Assembly (NCBI GenBank): GCA_009746045.1
Contig: RPFO01000333.1
Span: forward strand, 329,043-393,042
Source: Mesostigma viride
Taxonomy: Eukaryota > Streptophyta > Mesostigmatophyceae > Mesostigmatales > Mesostigmataceae
Length of the DNA: 64,000 nt
Reading direction: 5' to 3'
Shown here: positions 60,101-64,000 of the stretch, in pieces
Layout: the number at the start of each line of letters is the position of its first letter
How positions within the stretch are numbered: position 1 is the first letter of the stretch
Position numbers and translations under genes: made by a program
The notes under the pieces: model-generated
Seen by the model: the letters and a program-made list of their open reading frames with translations, nothing else
Databases searched by the model: none
What the model was told of the DNA's origin: nothing

Positions 60101-63100
60101 CACCCATCCCACATCATGCGCAGCACCACCGTTGACCCTCCACCGCGCGTTGCTTGCTCAACCCCGGCTTCCCTCCCCATCCCCTCCCCTCCCTCCCACG
60201 TCCCGCCCACGCGTCTCCGGGCCTGGTGTGGCGCATGGCCACAAGGGCAAACGTCTGCCCGGGCTACCTCACGTCTACCAATGCTGGTGGCATGCTGTCG
60301 CCCCTAGCCGTGTGACGTGCACGACACATGCAGGCGTGTTGCAAACGGTTCGGCATATTAAAAAAACGCAGCCTTGGCGCGTCGTACCGTGTCGCCGTTG
60401 CGTATGAAAGGAAGCATGTGGCGGGCGATCTGCAGGAGCGACGCACACACACGCAAGGAGGGGCAAGCAGCATGCATACCAAACCGCATGCGCATGAGGC
60501 TGACACTGACCGCAATAACAATAAGGACAATAAAAACTAAACACAAACCATGACTACATGAAAAACATTATTGAAACTGCATAAGCTGACACATCCAGAC
60601 AGGGCATCGAGGCAAGAACTTGCGGCGTCAACGCTCACTGAACAGGGACGATGGCTGTGCATGGGCTTGGTGACACCGATGCATGTGCGAATCGCAATCA
60701 TGGGGCACCATCCCGTGAGAGGTCACAACGGTTGCAGACAATGGCATTGGCAGCATGCCACACATTTGCACAGCAGCTCGCAAGACAACAGTACATCCTT
60801 GACCAGGAGGGACCCCCCCCACTGACTGGCAAAGCAATAAAGGCTGATGGCTGCTGGGCTAATGTGACGGATGTCTCAAGGCCCCATCCACAGCACGCAC
60901 ACAAGCACAACTCCCTCACGCCAAGGCTCCAAGGCGCCAGGCATGGGTAATCCACCACTACAGATGGCATAGGCCATGGACAAGAACGGATAGAACCCCC
61001 CCCCCAGTGCAACCCACATTCACCCCACAGGCTGCGCGTGATGCTGTCGCGGCAACAAGCCCAGTAAGCTAGAGAGTGCCCACGCCCACACACGCCACAT
61101 GCATGCACATATGCACGTACGCTCACACGCACACATGCAAACAACCAGCTCCTTGTGCATGCGCATGTGGCCACCTCGCTCACCTTGCCGAGGATGTTGG
61201 GCAGTGTGAAGTGGCGGCCAAACGGCGTGTAGCGGTCCTTGAGCAGGTACGGCGCCAGGTACGTGTTCACAATGCGCTGGCATTCGTCACACGAGACAGT
61301 AGGGGAATGGATGGATCCAACCATGCCAGCACACGGCACAGAGGGAACAAGGAGCACAGGGCCCCATGAGCGCAGGTGTGAAAGGTGGCAGCATCAAGTG
61401 AGGTGAGCCCAATGTCCCAACGAGCATTGCAGGCTGATGATGGGCGACAGCGGCACTGCGCTTGCAACCAAGTTTCGCGTCCCGCAAGGTTGCTACGAGG
61501 GAGGCACTGTGACCGGCGCTCAGGGGTGTCCCTTCACAAAACACCGAGGAGCGTGCGTGCGTGCGCCAGCAGAAGAGACGTTGCACACCACACAGCGGTA
61601 GAGACGTCCTGCGTGCAAGGTACATGGCATCGCATCGCCGGAACCAGCTGCTTGCCTGCGGATCGTGCGGTGGAGACAGGAGCCTCCTCACTTGAGGTAT
61701 CTGCCGCCCATGGCCCGCATGCACCGGCAGTGGATTGCCTTATCCACCTCCTTGGTCATTCCTACCCCTAAACAGCAGACAACGATCCCGCGTACATGTG
61801 TGCCCATGCGGCACCACACGTGACGACACATTCCCTCATCACAAGATGGCACGTTCCCCCGCATCAGAGAAATGACGATGGGTTGCAAGTCATCCCACCC
61901 CCCTCGTAAACATCCTTAACATGAGACCCAGCACCCATGCCCACTAGCCAACACACCACTACCCTGCTTTTTTGCCAACCGCCGCATACCTACGCTGGCC
62001 CATCCCCCCCAGTGTAGGGTTTGAGCGGCCCCTGCACCCACCTTGCCGTCCTCATCCAAGGTGAGCACGCCTCCTCTCTCTCACCACCCACCACCCACCA
62101 CCCACCACCCACCACCCACCACCCACCACCCACCACCCACCACCCACCACCCACCACCCACCACCCACCACCCACCACCCACCACCCACCACCCACCACC
62201 CACCACCCACCACCCACCACCCACCACCCACCACCCACCACCCACCACCCACCACCCACCACCCACCACCCACCACCCACCACCCACCACCCACCACCCA
62301 CCACCCACCACCCACCACCCACCACCCACCACCCACCACCCACCACCCACCACCCACCACCCACCACCCACCACCCACCACCCACCACCCACCACCCACC
62401 ACCCACCACCTACCACCCACCACCCACCACCCACCACCCACCACCCACCACCCACCACCCACCACCCACCACCCACCACCCACCACCCACCACCCACCAC
62501 CCACCACCCACCACCCACCACCCACCACCCACCACCCACCACCCACATGCCGACCCCCACCTTGTCGTCCTCGTTCAACGGCTCTCCCCCCTCGGTCCTC
62601 TTGAGAATAGCCTCGACCTTTTCGCCCCGCCTGACCGCCCCTTCCCCGTACAGCCTGATGTTGTACACGGAGGACAGGTGGCGCATGCGGCGCAGGACCA
62701 CCTCCCGCGTCCACACCTTCTTGGCCTCCTGCTTGTAGTGGTCCAGCCTGGGTTCCCAAATCGGGCGGGGGGGGGGGAGGGAGCAGCAGTTGTGTGTGGC
62801 AAAGGAGCAGCTATTGTGGGCAAATCGTGGACGTGCAGTAACCATGGCAACAGGACAAAAAAGAACGCACGTGGGCGAGCGTAAGGACAGCCCACGTTAT
62901 TGTTTTGTCTAGGGCGCGGGGGAGAGCAGGGTAAAAGATGCAACCACATACGCAGCCGTGAGGGCCACAGAAGAGATTGTGATGTGTATGAGGGATGCAA
63001 GTGGTGGCCATGAGGTGGGTTCACCAGCGCGTATCCAGCACACCAGCGGATGCCAGCCCATGTCGCTGGCGTCCGCATCCCTGGGATCTTGCCCCAGCAA

Positions 63101-64000
63101 CTAACAAGATACGCGCGTGCTATCGATCACCGAGGCATGTCCGTGCAACTGGCCGGGAAAGTGGTGAAAGCAGCCGAGGTTCAGCCACGGCTAACCCCAC
63201 CCCCACGCTACGGCTGAGCTTTGCCGTATGGATGGCAGCACCTGCAGTGACCGGGAAGGGCCACACATGGAGACAGTGGCATGGATATGACGACAGCGGT
63301 AAGACTATGATCATGTCGCACCCACCTTGCATGCCTGCCTGCCTCGTCCAAGGACGAGATGAACTCAACGCCTGAGGACAGCCGCTCCGCCACCGCAGGC
63401 GCCGGCCGCTTGTTGCCCGCACGAGCCTCTCCCTCCCGCCCCTTCTTACGCTTGGCAGGTCGCGACACGCCACCTGGCGGCGCGCCCTTGTCCACTGCCG
63501 CACTGTTGCCGCCACTGGCACCCGTCACCACCTCCCCTGCCCCAAGGTCCCGCGTGCGCCTCATGCCCTCAAACCCAGGTGGCGATGAATCGCTGGCCGG
63601 GCCACCCTCGCCCCCCGTGCCGTCATCCAGCCTGTCCTCCTCACCATAGCCACCACCTACCGTCTCCCAGGGGGTGGCGGGACCCTCGCCAGGCGACTCG
63701 CTGCCTCCCCAGTCCCGCCGCGGTGCCCCCGGCGGTGACGGCGGCAGCGAGGGCTGGGTGGGTGACCGCTCCGAGGGCGCACGATCAGGGGATGGCGAGG
63801 GCGTGGGCGTGGGCGGGCGGTACACCGCCCGGGGCTTCCCTTGTTGTTGTCGAGTAGGTGTTGACACATACTTCCCATCCACTGCTGCCGCCGGCACCTC
63901 ACGACCGTTCCCATCTCCGCCAGGCACAACAACCCTGCCCCCTTGAGCATCGGCACCCTCGGAGGGCTCTGCCCCACGCCTTGCCACCGTACTTGCATGC
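57155..64000 (-). CDS. EDM2-like methyltransferase-domain protein, 5' end outside window
   Basis: Supported exons: 64000-63327 (partial), 62747-62561, 61276-61184, 60429-60388, 59547-59350, 58966-58860, 57963-57879, 57382-57155. From 61276 onward all join in phase. A small exon near 61765-61690 (EVDKAIHCRCMRAMGG) is likely but its edges do not phase. Key segments: VEAILKRTEGG; RIVNTYLAPYLLKDRYTPFGRHFT; IARHMLPFIRNGDT; VVDFCCGANDF (SAM motif I); FIGYDIFPP; VMFSNPPFATAKSF (NPPF catalytic motif); VLGIIIPEAEAM; LLMGNAFWIPGTS with DWNNTATWFRLF. This order is that of the DNA-methyltransferase-like region of plant ENHANCED DOWNY MILDEW 2, a chromatin factor acting on intronic heterochromatin and poly(A) choice. 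Both SAM and NPPF motifs are intact. The exon at 64000-63327 is low complexity with a basic patch (PAKRKKGREGEAR). No PHD finger is visible; any would lie beyond the edge. Confidence 0.7.
62082..62546. repeat. Heptanucleotide array (CCACCCA)n, about 66 copies
   Basis: Nearly perfect 7-bp units (one C-to-T variant near 62411), in the intron after the exon ending 62561 of the EDM2-like gene. On the sense strand it reads GGTGGGT, like the donor itself. The exon end on its right (LNEDDK|GTGGGG) has a near copy on its left (LDEDGK|GTGGGT, about 62041-62060). Long WVVGGG and HHPPPT frames are artefacts. Confidence 0.9.

Noticed and set aside
62052-62884. HHPPPT and WVVGGG repeat proteins
   Set aside because: They arise from the stop-free heptanucleotide array in an intron of the EDM2-like gene.

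Overview
This is nuclear DNA of a eukaryote. The genes have many short exons, GT-AG introns (many donors read GTGGGT) and GC-rich coding sequence. The recognisable proteins (a WNK kinase with the plant-type C-terminal domain, an EDM2-like methyltransferase, a TFIIIC TPR subunit, a Reb1/TTF-I-like Myb factor) fit a plant-lineage organism. With dense low-complexity DNA and L1-like retroelements this suggests a green alga. The species cannot be named from sequence alone.

Layout. 1-3.7 kb (minus): N-terminal exons of a TFIIIC TPR subunit, cut by the left edge. One intron holds a GGGGCA array, and a 31-bp minisatellite grows out of a splice donor. 4.4-14.5 kb (plus): a head-to-head gene for a Reb1/TTF-I-like Myb protein, nine exons, reconstructed here as 925 codons in one frame, with (GAT)n, (GT)n and (CCCA)n arrays in its introns. 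14.5-24 kb: retroelement graveyard. 24.2-28.1 kb (minus): an unidentified gene with a 1.38-kb compound microsatellite in an intron. 28-34 kb: more retroelements. 34.5-44.8 kb (minus): a WNK-family kinase gene, eight exons, reconstructed as 2,011 codons. 45-56.3 kb: nested retroelement copies and inverted repeats. 57-64 kb (minus): an EDM2-like methyltransferase gene that runs off the right edge.

The transposon-rich parts carry the least expected signal. Elements with only an L1-type ORF1 occur as two similarly organised copies (18.5-20.5 and 31.6-33.9 kb). Their 3' end, a hairpin followed by a TTAA-type tail, is the same as that of an element fragment carrying the C-terminus of ORF2 (52.4-53.05 kb). 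This looks like a non-autonomous/autonomous pair. The hairpin keeps its CAAC loop while its stem changes in a compensatory way between three families. A second retroelement family ends in CTCCTTG; nested insertions with target-site duplications let its insertions be ordered.

The genes serve basic functions: Pol III initiation (TFIIIC), Pol I/rDNA-type Myb binding (Reb1/TTF-I-like), ion/osmotic signalling (WNK) and chromatin or RNA methylation (EDM2-like). No operon-like logic is expected. The only layout that may matter is the shared divergent promoter between the TFIIIC-like and Reb1-like genes. All exon models were made by eye from splice signals, reading phase and remembered family motifs.
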